NCBI GenBank assembly: GCA_038222915.1
Contig: JBBRHH010000402.1
Location: forward strand, 1 to 5,899
Length of the DNA stretch: 5,899 nucleotides
Direction: 5' to 3'
Source: JBBRHH01 sp038222915
GTDB taxonomy: Bacteria > Planctomycetota > Phycisphaerae > Tepidisphaerales > Tepidisphaeraceae
Shown one piece after another: positions 5,528-5,899 of this stretch (position 1 is its first letter; each line of letters opens with the position of its first letter). The notes beneath the pieces were generated by a model. The model did no database searches and was not told the DNA's origin. It worked only from the letters and a program-made list of their open reading frames with translations. Position numbers and translations under genes: made by a program.

Positions 5528-5669
5528 TGGTCCAACCCACCCCAGCATCAGCTCACCATAAGATCGTGCAAGAACCATCCACCAACCATTCCCCGATAAC
5601 CAAGACCTACCCCCACTGCCCAACCAGTCTCCAATAACCACTCCCCCACGTCAGGAAGCGAAAGGAAAT

Positions 5670-5696
5670 GCGACAGCATTGTCGCGTACCCGCGAC
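5670..5696. repeat. Two overlapping, mutually exclusive hairpins
   Basis: GCGACA-GCAT-TGTCGC (5670-5685) and GTCGCG-TACC-CGCGAC (5681-5696) are both perfect 6-bp stems with 4-base loops. They share bases 5681-5685, so only one can form at a time. There is no coding context on either side. Confidence 0.5.
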
Positions 5697-5726
5697 CGCA
5701 GCGCCGCGAAGTCCTGAAGCACTCCA

Positions 5727-5743
5727 GCCTCGCGCAGCGAGGC
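5727..5743. repeat. Perfect 7-bp GC-rich hairpin
   Basis: GCCTCGC (5727-5733) and GCGAGGC (5737-5743) pair around GCA. The word CTCGCGC in it recurs at 5773-5779 and 5788-5794, both just downstream. Together they form a small cluster of related GC words at the 3' end of the edge gene. Confidence 0.5.
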
Positions 5744-5778
5744 GACGCCCAAATCAAAAGGGTGTAACCAGTCTCGCG

Positions 5779-5899
5779 CTAGGCAGCCTCGCGCCAAGCG
5801 GAGGTTACTAACTCCATATATGGATAGAGCCTGCGTTCTTCGGCGGTGATTCGATAACTCTGGAATTTCTCCCACTTGTCGCTCGCATGCACCGCTCGT
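5779..5899 (-). CDS. C-terminal end of an unidentified protein, cut by the right window edge
   Basis: Read on the minus strand from 5898, 39 codons stay open to a TAG at 5781-5779. They encode a peptide with the composition of a real protein: HASDKWEKFQSYRITAEERR, then LYPYMELVTSAWREAA. The other two frames here give either an early stop or an Arg/Ser/Pro-rich sequence with little protein character. I do not recognise the family. The last seven or so codons (SAWREAA) coincide with copy C of the GC-rich element, so the true C-terminus may have been replaced or extended by a repeat. The gene converges on the rhombosortase gene. Confidence 0.5.
   Translation of the reverse strand, partial: RAVHASDKWEKFQSYRITAEERRLYPYMELVTSAWREAA
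5782..5798 (-). repeat. GC-rich interspersed element, copy C
   Basis: On the minus strand CTTGGCGCGAGGCTGCC matches 17 bases of copy A with three mismatches. It overlaps the final codons of the edge gene, and its TGGCGCGAG core reads Trp-Arg-Glu there. A second, diverged CTCGCGC-AGGC word (5773-5784) lies 15 bases away in the same orientation. Confidence 0.35.

Larger units (their letters stand above)
5450..5778. other. Convergent intergenic region with GC dyads and G-poor stretch, no gene seen
   Basis: These 329 bases lie between the rhombosortase stop and the stop of the minus-strand edge gene. The first part (5491-5527) has copy B of the GC-rich element and a short stem-loop. The middle (about 5530-5650) is CA-rich and G-poor with repeated AACCA/ATAACC words. 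The last part (5652-5778) has three GC-rich hairpins. Frames open across it encode low-quality peptides without family features. No U-tract terminator was found for either flanking gene. Confidence 0.6.

Noticed and set aside
5813..5824. 12-base palindrome TCCATATATGGA
   Set aside because: Exact, but inside the likely edge gene and a single copy; no operator context.
5651..5875. 74-codon minus-strand frame through the hairpin cluster
   Set aside because: Composition (RLARGCLARDW, REAGVLQDF) looks like translated GC-rich repeats, and the neighbouring frame ending at 5779 is a better protein candidate at the right edge.
1..5899. CRISPR array or other regularly spaced repeat system
   Set aside because: No direct repeats of 20 or more bases with even spacing and no cas-like protein were seen.

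Overview
The window is 5.9 kb of GC-rich DNA from a Gram-negative-type bacterium. That reading rests on an ADP-heptose epimerase of the HldD type (lipopolysaccharide inner-core sugar) and on a secreted protein paired with a membrane-embedded processing protease. The very strong use of C-ending codons on the + strand and the IS1380-type transposase remnant would fit a planctomycete/PVC-type genome. That is an impression only; nothing here fixes the taxon.

Layout. Bases 1-417 carry the 5' part of a broken IS1380-like transposase, cut off at the left edge and degenerate on its right. It runs into the terminator (362-398) and the 3' end of a tRNA-Glu(UUC) gene on the minus strand (415-487). A 163-base spacer with a perfect 10-bp inverted repeat precedes a 248-aa cytoplasmic protein resembling DUF6065 (651-1397, +). 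This gene converges on hldD (1394-2314, -), and the two stop codons overlap. A 285-base divergent intergenic region separates hldD from a 714-aa secreted VIT-VWA protein (2600-4744, +). After a 60-base gap with a strong stem-loop comes a 214-aa rhomboid-family protease of the rhombosortase type (4805-5449, +). A 329-base non-coding stretch rich in GC dyads follows. The right edge holds the C-terminal 39 codons of an unidentified gene on the minus strand (5779-5899).

How the genes work together. The most notable unit is the VIT-VWA gene plus rhombosortase. The VIT-VWA protein has a signal peptide, a VIT domain, a VWA domain with an intact MIDAS, a Pro/Ser/Thr-rich stalk, and a C-terminus made of a glycine run, a hydrophobic helix and a short basic tail. 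That tripartite tail is the type processed by rhombosortase in GlyGly-CTERM systems, and the next gene encodes just such a protease (GLSG serine, HLVG histidine). The pair looks like a self-contained surface-protein and processing-enzyme cassette. It is analogous to the VIT-VWA proteins that other bacteria pair with a dedicated sortase. hldD, the DUF6065-like gene and tRNA-Glu look like unrelated neighbours.

The + strand is C-rich and G-poor across genes of both orientations. As a result the + genes use NNC codons while hldD uses NNG/NNT, which suggests a replication-strand bias and not gene-specific selection. The transposase remnant at the left does not share this skew.
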